A program made the position numbers and the translations under genes. From Oxyruncus cristatus (taxonomy: Eukaryota; Chordata; Aves; Passeriformes; Cotingidae), in the NCBI GenBank assembly GCA_013399855.1, contig VXAY01002317.1:2239177-2303176 (forward strand): 64,000 nt of DNA, in the 5' to 3' direction. Positions 1-10,912 of this stretch are shown in pieces. Within the stretch, counting starts at the first letter, position 1. Every line of letters starts with the position of its first letter. The notes under the pieces are model-generated. The model did no database searches, was not told the origin of the DNA, and saw only the letters and a list, made by a program, of their open reading frames with translations.

Positions 1-120
1 CGGGGGCAGGGGCGGAGTTGCCCCGGGCCGGGCGCCCCTCTCACCGGCAGCGCCCCGCGCCTCTGCCCGCCCGTCGGGAGCGTCATACTCTTCTGTGAGA
101 AAAATACCAGCACCAGCCGT
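1..120. promoter_or_regulatory. Edge of a CpG-rich block (possible promoter or first-exon region cut by the window)
   Basis: The first 120 bases are very GC-rich with many CpG dinucleotides and GC-box-like GGGGCGG runs, and composition falls sharply to AT-rich DNA after about position 150. This is the typical profile of a vertebrate CpG-island shore, so a transcription start may lie just outside the left edge. The island cannot be sized because the window cuts it. No coding region is assigned. Confidence 0.5.
45..92 (-). other. Candidate 48-nt exon on the minus strand (speculative)
   Basis: Read on the minus strand, a pyrimidine-rich stretch ending in CTCACAG lies immediately upstream of position 92, and a good 5' splice site (CTGCCG followed by GTGAGA) lies just after position 45. 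The enclosed 48 nt is a multiple of three and open in two frames; one contains an ATG at 87-85 and the other reads EYDAPDGRAEARGAA. Both splice-like signals are seen directly; that this is a real exon is inference. It could equally be chance in a GC-rich island, and no protein family was recognised. Confidence 0.2.
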
Positions 121-1496
121 GCTTCCTTGGCGCTCGGAGTTCGATCATATTTCAAATTACCCCCAAAAAAGTGATCCACCCAACGGGAACAGCAACAACC
201 AGCCCTACCCTCGAGATCTGTCCAGAAATTGCGGGCAACATGATGGATGAGAAAAAAGTAGGCATAATTTAATAAACAGAGGAAGCATGTCTCACCAATA
301 AAACAGATTCTAAATAAAACCATCTGCAAGCATTAAATTTGAAACAATGCAAACTGTTCAGCTGCTCTGCCAAAAGAGGCACAATGGGGGGTAAAAAGAA
401 GGATAGATAAATAGCCATAATTTTCCAGTTTCTTTGGTTGACAATGGGCTTGTATGCAAACAGGGCTGTGGTGACAATGTGCCCACTTGGATATTTGAAA
501 CTACTTCCCTTTTTCTATAGCCCTGAGAAACACCATTTTCTGCAGTCCCAAGAAATAAAATTCTTTCCTACTACCCTCCACCCTGAGGTGCCTACTATAA
601 AAGAGTAGTGTGGAACAGAGAATAAATGAGTGAGGACAGAAAGTAAAAAAGGACATAGCCCAAGCACAAGAGAGGCCTGCTTCTGCCGCCCTTGAGCTGC
701 TTCCATTGCTGTCAGTGAGTGCTGAGGGGTGGCAGAACTTCAGAGTTAGGTCTTGATGTATGACTAAAGCTAAACTACCTGGCAAAACAACAAGGAGGGT
801 AATCAGCTTGGGTTCTAAACAGGCTTGCTTTGCAAAGGCAGCCAGTGTGGCACAGATGATTATTCAGAAGTTCAAATGAGTGTCATTTGTCAGATCTCCA
901 GCTGTAATATGCTTTTTGTTCCACAGTTCTAACCTCTGGGGAGAGGATTCCTTCTCAGAGGAAAAGCGTGCTCTGTAATTTTACCCCTTCCAGTAATTGC
1001 AGATAGATGGACTTTGAGGCACTTGCACTTGCCTGGGAAAGACATACCATAAGCTGTCAGCACCTTCAGACTCCTCAGAAATATTAGAGATCCTAATAAA
1101 GCTGCCCTAGTTTGCAGTTTCTGTCTGTGTGCTGAAATGTGTGAGAACACTAAACTGGCAGTATGTACAACAATGGGTTTGTAAATATGATTGATGGATG
1201 AACTGAGAGAAAAAATAATAATTAAAAACCCAATAAAAATCAGGGCAGTAATACAAATGCACACTGAATGCCATGCTAATTTGAAGTGATAGTTTAGTTG
1301 TAGCTGCTGTAGTCAAAGCCTGTAAGAGCAGGCTCAAAGTGCGGCATAAAGCTTTTATTTACAAAGAAAATACGTAAGTACAATATAAATAAGAGGTATT
1401 ACGTCTTCTTGTAAACATAGGCATGCTAATTTATTGAGAGGGAGTTCCCTTGTCTTAATGTGTGTCAATTGCTTTAATATGTTTAATAGTCAGGCG
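121..1496. other. No gene seen; unique AT-leaning sequence
   Basis: This stretch holds only short open frames in several phases with no recognisable protein. Short A/T runs and an AATAAA-like string near 291-305 are present, but nothing ties them to a transcript. No repeat family was recognised. Confidence 0.5.
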
Positions 1497-2524
1497 TGTT
1501 GGGTTTGTGTGGCAAGGTTTGGGTAGGGGGGGGGCTAAAGGGGTGGCTTCTGTCAGAAGCCTCCCCTATGTCCAATAGATCCAAGTCGGACCACTGCTGG
1601 TCAAGGCCAAGCCCATCAGCGGCTGTGGTAGCACCTCTGGGATAACGTATTTAAGATGGAGGAAAAAACTGCACAACAGCAATTGCAGGCAGAGAGATGA
1701 GTGAGAATATGTGAGAGAAATAGCTCTCCAGACACCATGGGCAGTTAAGAAGGAGGGGCGGGAGATGCTTCAGGTGCCAAAGCAGAGGTTCCCTGGCAGC
1801 CTGTGGGGGGGCAGGTTGTGTCCCTGCATGGTGAGGCAGGCTGTGCCCCTGCAACCCATGGAGGTCCATGTTGGAGCAGATATCTAGTTTTTCCTTCTGA
1901 AAGACCCCACACCGGAACAGGTGAATGCCCGGATCAGGCTATGACCCCATGGGAAGCCCACATTGGAAGCAGGCTCCTGGCAAGACCTGTGGACTCACAC
2001 AGAGAAGAGTCCACGATGGAGCAAGTTTCCTGGCAGGACTTGTGACTCTGCAGAGGACCTGAACGAGAGCAGTTTGTGAAGAACTGCAGCCCGTCAGAGG
2101 GACCCCATGCAGAAACAGGGAAAGAGCATGTGGAGTCTTCCCCCTGAGGAGGAAGGAGCAGCAGAGACAACTTCTGAACTAACCCACCTTCCACCTCCCC
2201 TCTCCTCCCCCCCCCTCCTCCACCGCTGGAGGAGTTAGAGAATTTAGGAGTAAAATTAAGCAGGAAAAAGGGAGGGGTGGGGAAAGGTGTTTTAATATTT
2301 ATTTTTTATTTCTCATTATCCTACTCTGATTTGATTGGTAATAAGGTAATTTTCTCACGTTTAGTCATTTTTGCCCTTGATGGTAATTGGTGAGTGATCT
2401 TTCCCTGTCATTATCTCAAGCCATGAGCCTTTAGTTGTACTTTCTCTCCACTGTCCAGTTGACAGGGGAGTGATAGAGCAGCTTTGATGGGCACCTGGCG
2501 TCCAGCCATAGTCAACCCACCACA
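1497..2524 (+). mobile_element. Solo LTR of an avian endogenous retrovirus (ERVL-like, TguLTR5-like)
   Basis: The element opens with TGTTGGGTTTGTGTGGCAAG and closes with CAACCCACCACA, the TG...CA ends expected of an LTR. Internal blocks match what I remember of a passerine LTR family: a G-rich U3 start, a TATA-like GTATTTAAG at 1647-1655, the block around GTGATAGAGCAGC at 2470, and GGCACCTGGCGTCCAGCC just before the end. The usual AATAAA of this family reads AATAAGG at 2340-2346, so the poly(A) signal seems damaged. It is about 1,028 bp long. No internal gag, pol or env sequence and no second LTR were seen nearby, so it is a solo LTR left by recombination. The flanks TCAGGCG (1490-1496) and TCAGGTG (2525-2531) look like a target-site duplication with one change. 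The retroviral LTR call is firm; the family name is from memory. Confidence 0.8.
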
Positions 2525-4612
2525 TCAGGTGACAAAATCCCTGTGAAGATGTACCTTTTCTGTCTAGAAACTAATTATAGAAGGAACACAGTGCAAACTT
2601 GTACTCTCTCTGCAAAACTGTTACCTTTGGGGCTTAGAAGGCCTCCCCTTCTTCAATTAACTGCGTCTTCACTTACTAAGAAGACATAGGATTAATTTGT
2701 TTTAATGAGTGCATTCACCCTTCACTCCATCACCCACAGCAATTCCCCTCTGTCTGACAGGCTCTCAGAAAAAACTTTACAAATGGCAACATCAGGAAGG
2801 AATGAGGTAATTAGGTGTCCGCTTTCAAGTATTATATTGTCAAATTTGTTCCTTCATGAAATGCTGGATAGTCTCCTGCAAAGGCAAAAAGGTTCTTCTA
2901 CTGCCATGGAGATTTTAGTCAGTGATATGAAAAATAATGTGTGCAAAAGTGGATAAAACTGAATTGAACTTGTGAACAACCACGCTTAAATGGTCATCAG
3001 AGCTCAAAGGGCTGGGAGTCAGCAGGTACATCTGTCAGCTGCGAAATTCAACCCCTGCAGCAGAAGAGACTGGATGTATTTTGTGCAATGAGCATATCAT
3101 TCCCTAAAAAGGCCCGGTGGCTCAGGCTCAACATTGCAAAGAGAGTGGAAGTCAGGACCCATGCTGGAAGTAGGGTGGTGGGGCATATCTGGCTGTCTTC
3201 AATGGGGTGCCTAAGGAAAGGCAGAAAAACATATGGGTTCTTGTGCAAGCTGTTGCACTCAGCAGCCCTGGCATTACTGAATATTCTCATTTAAGATTGT
3301 TAACATCCTACATAACCACATCAATACCAAGAGGCTGACATCTGCTTCCCAAGCTTCAAGGAAGTAGTTGCTTGGGGCTGGAGTTCATCTTCCTCCAGGA
3401 AAAGCCACTCTGTTGCAAGTAGAAAGGTTGATCCTACTGCTATTACCCAGGCAACACCTTTCCTACACACAGAAAATATTCCAATTTGCAGGACCACTGT
3501 GCTGATGCTCTCACTCAGTGTTAACTGTATTTTAGCATTAAAAACACAGGTAAGAAGCCACACAAAAATCAGGTACATTTCTCCTCCACACTGATTGGTT
3601 GTTGGATGGTGAAACAGAATACAGATTTTTCCCTTTGAAAATCTGCAAATGTCCCACAAAAGAAAAGGAAATTACATGACTGAGAAGGAAACTCGGCCAG
3701 AAAGCCATAGTTACAAATTACTGTAGCAGGGTGGGACAGGCACTGAAAGAGGTGCAGGGGAAGCGCTCTTTGAAGAGCATGGAACTGTGCAGAGCTGCAG
3801 CTTGTGTTTTTATTTCTGCTGTACAACAGAAACAGCGGTGACCTTTACCCGGCAGTGCTGGGTCTTTTTCCTCATCATGCTATGAGTCTTCCACTGTTAT
3901 TGCTGGAAGAATATGAATCCTTTAGCAATGCTGTGCTCTCCTTGAAGTTTATGGGTGTCACTGGAATAAGCCTGACGAACCATTCCCCAAGAAGGCAGAC
4001 ACACGTTACTGAGTTCAACGAGTAAGCAAGAAACTTCTGGGTGCAACCTTCTATCCTTCAGTCTGTTCTCCAGGCTTGACCAGTTGGGCCACTGTCTTGA
4101 GAGCTAACCCGAGCCTGCTCACCCTGGAGCCACAGCAGCTCTGGAGCAGGAAAAGACACTGTTAGGAACAGTGGGGAGAGAGGGATGATCCTGCATGGGG
4201 TTTAGAATAGTCTATGGAGCCAGCCCTTCCTGGGAATGCTGTAGAGCTATATGGGGAATTGAGAGTGTGGTTTGATGATAGAGATAGGATGATGCAGGAG
4301 GTAGGTGAAGCCTCTCCAGCAGTCACACTCCCTTAGGCTGCTCCTTCTGAGCTGGATGCCTAACCCAGCAGAGAATTAGCCATGAAATTGTCAATATCAG
4401 CAAAAAGAGGTGGTGGGACCATGCTGTTGGGGGAGAGGAGGAAAGCTGAACCTTTCCCTTGGCAACAACAAGCCAGGCATCTGCACCTCTGAGGCAGTGA
4501 TACCTTTAGGATTTCCTGCTCTGTGGTGGGTGGGTGCTGTCACTGCTGCCCAGCCCTGGCTGTGCTGTTTGCAGACCACGAACTGGAGCAGAAAGCTGAA
4601 CTGCATTCAAAG
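2525..4612. other. No gene seen; unique sequence
   Basis: About 2 kb between the LTR and the SINE. Open frames here are under 115 codons, overlap on both strands and resemble no family I know. No tandem repeats or recognisable transposons. Confidence 0.5.
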
Positions 4613-4757
4613 AACCAGAATATTCTGAGTTGGAAGGGACCCACAAGGATCATCAAATCCAACTCTTTAGTGAATGGCCTATATAGGAATCAAACACATG
4701 ACTTTGGCGTCATTGCATAATTAGCACCATGCTCTAACCATCTGAGCTAGTCTCAGG
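4613..4757 (-). mobile_element. tRNA-Ile-derived SINE with CR1-like tail (TguSINE1-type)
   Basis: On the minus strand the element starts with a tRNA-like head. An A box, TAGCTCAGATGG, lies at 4738-4749, followed by GTTAGAGCATGGTGCTAAT, closely matching tRNA-Ile(AAT). The B box GTTTGATTCC is at 4686-4695. The head ends near an acceptor-like GGCCA and passes into a tail containing GGGTCCCTTCCAACTC and ending ATATTCT, the kind of 3' end recognised by CR1 reverse transcriptase. Such tRNA-Ile/CR1 chimeric SINEs are known from songbird genomes. Compared with the tRNA there are about 8 extra bases just after the anticodon position. The copy is diverged, so the pol III promoter may be weak. A functional tRNA is excluded because the arms do not pair well and the tail is SINE-type. 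Confidence 0.8.
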
Positions 4758-7700
4758 GTCATAATTCACCAAAAGAAGAAGAAAGCTGCTTAGTTAACAC
4801 AGTATTTGTACCCAGATTGATGCCCATGCCTCAGGCTGCAGGGTTGGCAGCAGGAATGAGCACTCAAATCACAGCCAGAGAGATTAAATCACCTGGCCCA
4901 AGACTTGTCCTGAAATCTTTCGGACTAGAAGAAGCACATTCAAATAGTGCCTTTTTCAAACACTAGGGTATGAGAATTTGCACTGGTATATTTTTAATGA
5001 ATAACCAGAACTGCTTTTCCATATGAAATAGTCTCTCGATAGCTGGCCCAAAGACTGCAAAGTGAGGAATGTCTCTGCTCACAAGCACTTCAAAATACAG
5101 TGGTTTGTTTCTAGGCATCCATCACATGTTTTGGCAGTCCATAGGAATGTGCACTCCCATATATCACAAGTAGCTGCCCTGACTTGAGCCAAATAACTTG
5201 TGTTTAACTATAAAACTGTCTTTAAGAAAGACACTAAGTTCTGATCTGCAGAAATCAAGAAAGAAAGAATTTATGTTTCCATTTGTCCTCACCCCCCCTC
5301 CTCATTATGAATGTGGGCTTGGATTCTCTGTATGAATTTGGCTGCATCTACCTTCTAGCCACTGGTTCTTTTTATGCTTTTCTTTATGCTTCGATACATT
5401 CTCAGTATTTTCTTCCTGGGAAGGTATTATCTACACTGTCATTCTGTCAATTAAAAATCTTTCTTTCTGATAAGTTATTTTTCTCAACAAAAGTTATTTT
5501 TATCAGTCCTTATATTGTTTTCCTGGTTTTTTGTGTGAACTCCGCTCAGTTTTTCAATATCCTTTTTAAAATATGGTTGCCTGAACTGCCCCTGGGTGTA
5601 TAGGAACCACTTAACCAAAAATACACTTATGTATTTATATACAAACATCTCTACAGCTTTGCTTTCAGGATTATCATAGTATTTTGTCATGTCATGAAGC
5701 TGCAAGTTCTCCATCAAACTATTTATTGTTTTACCCTTTACAGAGCTGCTGTTACACAGGGGATCTTCCTTCATTCCTTGGGAATGGCTTGTGCTTGTAC
5801 TGCCATGCATGGCACTGCCCACAAAACCCCTTTCTGGGAGTGGGCCCATAATTCTGACATCAAGCACTCCCAGAGCAGACAGCATAACACCTCCTCTTCC
5901 CTAGTTTGCTAATCTTGATGTCACTTTGAATTTTATCAGCAGTAATTTTGTATTTAACTTTCTGGTCTCCGATTAAAATACTGAATGGGTTAGATGTAAA
6001 CTCTTCTTAGAATGTCCTACAATATCACCCATTTGCTGGGGATTCTCCACTGACGATTTAGATTTGAGATCTGAAAGGAACCAGTACTTCATCTACTGGG
6101 TGCATTATTAGTATGAATCGTACAGTTCTGGATTGATCACGGTATCATCTGTAGTATGTTACCAGGTTTTATGTGCTGACAATACTTATTGCTTATTCCT
6201 GTATGCTGACAATGTTTATTTGTACCCCAGGGGTACAAACTCCCTGCACTGGCTTCTAAGGCAGAGAGAGAAGAATTCTTCTCTTAGGAAACAGCTAACA
6301 TGGGTTTTGTCTGTTCAGGATGATGAATTTGAGTGTGTATCCCAGCTGCTCCTTCCATGCAGCTGACCTGCCTGACGCACATGGGCACTGGCTGCCTGGT
6401 TTCAGCCCCCGTGGGACACTGCAGGTCCAGCTTAGTGCTTCCTTCCAACCACAGACTGGGCAGTAGGACCCCAGTAGACTCTGCTCCTCTGTCCCAATGT
6501 ACTGAGAGTGTTGTTGAGAAGAGAACTGGGAATGCTTTCAGCTTCCTCCTGAGATCCATGGCATCATTTGTGGCATTGGGGGAGCTTCAGATACTGCTAC
6601 ATCATTGTTTTGGCTATATATCCTCTTCCGCTGATGTTTATCCATTTGTTACCAGTTGTTTATCTACTGCAGTACCTGGAGACAGAGATCCCAAGAAGAT
6701 GACACAATTTGAGAGAGGTTGTTGTTGTTTCAGCCCAAGTCTTGCAGTACATGTTGATCTGCTACCCGTTCTTCTTACCAGCTGCTTTTGGGAAGGCTGG
6801 GGTGGCCTTTTATGATGCTTACTGCATCATGAGAGGAAGGCCCTTGTCAGGCATCTCCTCCAGTTTGACTCAAGACAGCCAGATGGAATGCCTCCTGCAC
6901 ACATCATTTATTAGAATTTCATTTTATTGGTAGGACAGGAGCGTTGCACTTCCAGAAACACTAACATAGTGTGTTGCAGATAGTCTCTGCTACAGTTATC
7001 TACTAGCTGGTGTTATCCTCAGCAGGCTATTTTATTAAAATAAATTAATACAAATTCATGATCAGATCAGAGAGCTCTAAAGCAAATAGTTCCAGAAGAT
7101 TTTCACAGGCAGAGCCTCTGGTATTCACTGCTGCACCAGCATATTATGTTACAGGCACTACATTATGAGAACATGATCTATAAATCTCAGGATCAGGATT
7201 CTCCCTTCCAAATTAGAGACAGGTAGATCAAATTTACCTCTGAATTAAAGTTTTATTCAAAGTAGCCAAATGAATCTACATTAGATAAATACTTCCATGT
7301 GATTTTTGAAGTCTTAGAGAAAAAAAAAACAAACATTTTTGTAGCAAGTTATTTGCTGCATGTTTTGTTGCAGTTCAAACCATTTCATGTTGTTCTAATG
7401 CATCGGGGTCTGAAAATTATTGTGACTGGAAGCTAATAATAAACAAAAAAGCAAAGTGACTTTCCGGACTTTATTGTCTGTAATGAGAGGAAAATTGGAT
7501 ATAATTTTAAAGCTTTGATTCTTTTTTTAAACTAATCTCAGCTGTTGATAATAGCATAATTGAAGATGATCAAATTGCTTGTAAAAAGAGCATTTACTTA
7601 AAGGGCAACATATTGCACTTAACCATAGTACTGAAGAACGTAAAGGCAAAAGAACCTTTAATTTTGCATTAAAAACAGAATCTGAAGGAAAACAGTGGTA

Positions 7701-7938
7701 GGGAATTACAGTGCTGCCTACTCTCATGACACTTGGTATTTTCCTTAAAGCTTCTGATTACATGGGTTTCTCGACTTTCATTTTAAAAATAGTGCTTTCT
7801 TGTCCTATGGCTAAGAGGCTGCAGAAAGCCTGAGCTTCTGTGCAAAATATTTAAAGATTCCTAAGCTAGAACTAAATAAATATAAAATACTTTAAATGTC
7901 ATGATTGTAAAGGTAATTCTGGCTGCTCAGTGGCTGGC

Positions 7939-7961
7939 TTGTTGTTGTTGTTGTTGTTGTT
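7939..7961. repeat. (GTT)n microsatellite
   Basis: About seven and a half perfect GTT units in a row. Short, so probably only mildly variable. Confidence 0.9.
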
Positions 7962-8370
7962 CCTGAACTCTGCAGTCTGCCAGTTCTCCTGCCTAATCAC
8001 AATGTGCTTAAGTCAAGAACCACTTTTTTGTGTTCTGTGTTTGATTAGCACTTGGGTCATCTTACAGCCTCTACATCTTCCATTAATACAAGTAATAATA
8101 AGGACTAATACAAGTAACAACAATGACCATGATGCAGGGTAGTTTCAAAATATACAAATTATTTTATTCAAAGCTTAAACACTAAAAGTATTCAAGTTGA
8201 AGCAATCCATCAAAAAAGGCCCACTGAGCTGAAAACAATGTCTCCATGGGTACGAATTGCATGGATAAGAGATTTCAAAAAATACCTTAAAAAAAAAAAA
8301 ATCTCAGTTTCTTTGCCTGTTCCTTTTTATGACTAAGCTTCATTTTTATGTGCGGCTAAAATATGATGGG

Positions 8371-8401
8371 TTTGCCTAGTAAGAAGCTCTCACTAGGCAA
8401 A
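8371..8401. repeat. Perfect 10-bp inverted repeat (hairpin)
   Basis: TTTGCCTAGT at 8371-8380 is the exact reverse complement of ACTAGGCAAA at 8392-8401, separated by an 11-base loop. Pairing does not extend beyond the arms. The arm is too short for a typical microRNA precursor. Confidence 0.8.
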
Positions 8402-8562
8402 GTGAGAAACCCCCACAGGCTGAATACTCTTTTCCTTTAGTAACACTGTTACTTACTTATCTAAGAAAAGGCAGTTTGGTTAATACAAAGCGTCAAAAGC
8501 ATTTCCAGTACAATTTCAGTAAAAATAGATACAAACAAGAGGAAATCAGTAAAAGCTTTGGG

Positions 8563-8620
8563 GGAGGGGGGGGTGTGAGGTTTTTTTTTCTTTTTTTCTT
8601 TTCTTTTTTTTTTTTTCTTT
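8563..8620. repeat. G-run followed by T/C-rich low-complexity tract
   Basis: A short G-rich run at about 8561-8575 is followed directly by a T-dominated tract broken by single Cs. It is a low-complexity homopurine/homopyrimidine region with no coding signal. Confidence 0.8.
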
Positions 8621-9059
8621 ACTGTCTCCAGTTAAAACAGATCCAATACTTTAAAAAAAAAAATTTCACTGAAGTGGGTTTTCCTATCTTGATCGGCTGT
8701 AAGAACATTTGGGCAAAAGAATGCCTGACAAGTATGGGGTAGACTCCATGGATTTTCCTACTAAGAATGATTTTATCTTACATTTTCACTCAGTTTCATC
8801 CAGACTTGCCTGAAAATCATGTGTGTCATGGTTTTATAACTATCTCTTCCAGTAGGAGTAAATTGGAGGATTTCCCTCCCCCCCCCAATTTACTTTTTGA
8901 ATAAGTTAGTACATTGCGTATATTCTCTTTCATTGTGTGTCTTATATGGGCATGTGGGCGCCTTCCCCTGTTTGTGCGGGTCCTTCATACTTTAAAGCTG
9001 CAGTGAGAGAATGCCCAAGCCGCCCCTATAACCTTTGCAGCTTTGAAGTGTCTGTTGCC

Positions 9060-9660
9060 TTCAAATCATGTTTTTAAACTGGCCGGTGCCGAATGTTTTG
9101 AACACCTTTCCCGGGCCCTGCGTTGCTCGCCGTGTTGGCCCCCCGCAGCCGCCGAGCTGCAGGCTGCCCGCCGGGCCGGGAACCCAGCTCCATCCAGGGA
9201 AAACCGCGGGCTTCACTGACCGCCACTGCCAGCGGTGGGGCCGTGCAGGGTGAGCCGTCCCAGCCCGTCGCTCCCTCCCGCTCCTCGCTGGCAAGACCCG
9301 CGCCCGGCTCCTCTCCCGGCAGGGCGGGCGCCCCTTCTGCCGCGGTGCGGGGCGCTGTCCAGCTCTGCCGCAACTCGCCCAGACATTTCCAGTCCCTACC
9401 CCGGCGCTGTGTTGCTTATTTCCCCTGTTTAACCCTCATTTACCCTGCCAGCGGGATGTTCCTTTTTGCGGGAACCGCGCTTTCCCCGCCCTCTGCCGGG
9501 CGGCCCCGGCGCTGCCGCGGGCGGGTCGGGCTGTGCGGGGGGACCGCACGGGCCCCGGTGCCCGCAGCGCTCGGTGGGACACGCAGCACCCGCAGCCGGG
9601 GCCCCCAATACACCTCCTTGCACCAGGGACGCTCAGATGCCCCTGCAGGGCCGAAAGGTG
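9060..9660. promoter_or_regulatory. Isolated CpG island, candidate promoter/first exon
   Basis: About 600 bp that is visibly GC- and CpG-dense, set in AT-rich DNA on both sides. GC-box motifs (GGGCGGG) occur at 9322-9328 and 9519-9525, with several reverse-orientation copies. There is no clear TATA box, as is usual for CpG-island promoters. On the plus strand, good 5' splice-site matches occur at 9250-9251 (CAGG then GTGAGC) and 9658-9659 (AAAG then GTGAAA), so a non-coding or short first exon could end there. Several overlapping open frames exist on both strands, but that is expected where stop codons are rare in GC-rich sequence, so no CDS is assigned. It may drive an unseen gene, a lncRNA, or be an orphan island. 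Confidence 0.6.
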
Positions 9661-9774
9661 AAACAGGCCGATTTGGGGCTTATTAGACAAATACCAGGTG
9701 TGATTTTCTTATCCTGTCCACTGCTTCAAGCCAAACACTATGGAGAACTTATTGTAACCCTGAATGCTTGAGGG

Positions 9775-9993
9775 GTGCAAGGACTGAGACTTTCTACCAG
9801 AACCTGTAGTGACAGGGCAAGGGGGAGTGACTTTAAACTGAAAGAGAGTAGTTTTAGGTTGGATATTAGGGGGAAATTCCTTACTGTGAGGTTGGTGAGG
9901 CTCTGGAACAGGTTGTCCAGAAGAGCTGTGGATGCACCATCTCTGGTAGTGTTCAAGGACAGGTTGGATGGGGCTTTGAGTAACCCAGTCTAG
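9775..9993 (+). pseudogene. CR1 ORF2 C-terminal remnant
   Basis: A 72-codon open frame carries the conserved C-terminal block of CR1 ORF2: SSFRLDIRGKFLTVR, then RLWNRL, then VDAPSLVVFKDRLDGAL, ending at the natural stop codon at 9991-9993. The endonuclease and reverse transcriptase domains are absent, so it cannot function. The frame is uninterrupted, suggesting moderate age. The ATG at 9775 is not a biological start. Confidence 0.85.
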
Positions 9994-10076
9994 TGGAAGG
10001 TGTCCTTTGGAATTGGAACTAGATGATTTTAAGGTCCCTTCCAATGCAAACCATCCTATGTTTTTATGATTCTATG
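9775..10076 (+). mobile_element. 5'-truncated CR1 LINE, 3' end
   Basis: The end of CR1 ORF2 is followed by the CR1 3' UTR. The 3' end has the family-typical order: GGAACTAGATGATTTTAAGG, then GGTCCCTTCCAA, then a terminal repeat ending ATGATTCTATGA at about 10065-10076. CR1 copies in birds are normally truncated at the 5' side, and this one keeps only about 300 bp. It sits about 120 bp beyond the CpG island on the same strand. Confidence 0.9.
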
Positions 10077-10912
10077 AAAATGTTCCATCTGTTTATACAT
10101 GACCTTGATTAAAACCAATTTTATTTTGGGCTGCTACAGAAATTTAATTGCCAATTCCCTCTAGGCCACTCAGTTGCCATCACTACCATTAAACAAAGAA
10201 TAAAGGAGGTAATGAAGTGTTAGAAGATGAGTCCACTCACTTTATGCTCCATTAGGAACACATTAAATGTTTGCCAAAGATTTAAACCCCCAACACTTTA
10301 AACAAACCCAATCTTTCTTCAGGTTTCCTGGAAACTATGCAGGCAGAACAGCAGCTTTAGAGCGGGATCTTGCAAGGCTTTCCCTGGAGCTCCTTCTTCA
10401 CCTGAAGCTTAGCAATTAAAGTGTAGTATTCTTCCCACAAAGGAGAGCATTGTTTCTCTTACCTTTGGTGAATCAACAGGTGCAAACTGATCTGTGAATG
10501 AAGCTGAATCTCTAAATGTGGAGTTCTTCATATTTTTCATACCCAAACTGATTTCCAAGGAAGATACCTCCCTGAGGATCAGAACCAAGCAAGATGGAAT
10601 CATTGGAAAGGTGTTTTGGGACTGGAACAGCCTGTATCAAAGAGAGAACAATGTAGAGAAAAGCAGTGGGGAAAAAAAAGCACTGATAGAAAAATGTGGG
10701 GTGTGGAAATACAATTATCACATCACACAGTGATGCTGAACCCTGCGAAGGCCCTGTCGACCCAGCCCTGCCAATCTCTCAACCAACATCAGAGCCTTCA
10801 GGATGGCAATCTCAGGGCTCCAATTGCCCATGTTGCCAGCTGGCTCATGTTAACGTAGTGAAAAAACTTTCTACATAACTGAAACAGTCCAAAATAACTC
10901 TCCTTTTTATGT
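10077..10912. other. No gene seen; sequence between two CR1 copies
   Basis: About 830 bp of unique sequence. Overlapping short open frames at 10494-10878 show no family resemblance. Confidence 0.5.

Larger units (their letters stand above)
4758..9050. other. No gene seen; AT-rich sequence with simple repeats
   Basis: Roughly 4.3 kb with short open frames only. It includes a weak MIR-like patch near 4860-4920, a GTT microsatellite, a perfect hairpin at 8371-8401 and a homopurine/homopyrimidine stretch at 8563-8620. A 160-codon open frame at 6333-6815 on the plus strand has no protein-like pattern I could recognise. Confidence 0.5.

Noticed and set aside
1497..2524. Full endogenous provirus
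   Set aside because: Only one LTR is present and no gag, pol or env-like sequence follows within the next kilobases.
4686..4749. Functional tRNA-Ile gene
   Set aside because: A and B boxes are present but arms are mismatched, the anticodon region carries extra bases and a CR1-like tail follows; it is a SINE.
5283..5603. 106-codon hydrophobic open frame (membrane protein-like)
   Set aside because: T-rich sequence gives Phe/Leu-rich translations by default; the opposite strand is also open and no family is recognised.
6333..6815. 160-codon plus-strand open frame
   Set aside because: No family resemblance, an overlapping frame is also open, and there is no splice or promoter context.
8815..9060. 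Possible second LTR beginning near TGTGTCATGGTTTTATAAC
   Set aside because: Only the first few bases resemble another avian LTR start; no matching end or internal blocks found.
9123..9686. 187-codon open frame inside the CpG island
   Set aside because: Frames on both strands stay open because the region is GC-rich and stop codons are rare; the proline/arginine/alanine-rich translation has no recognisable domain.
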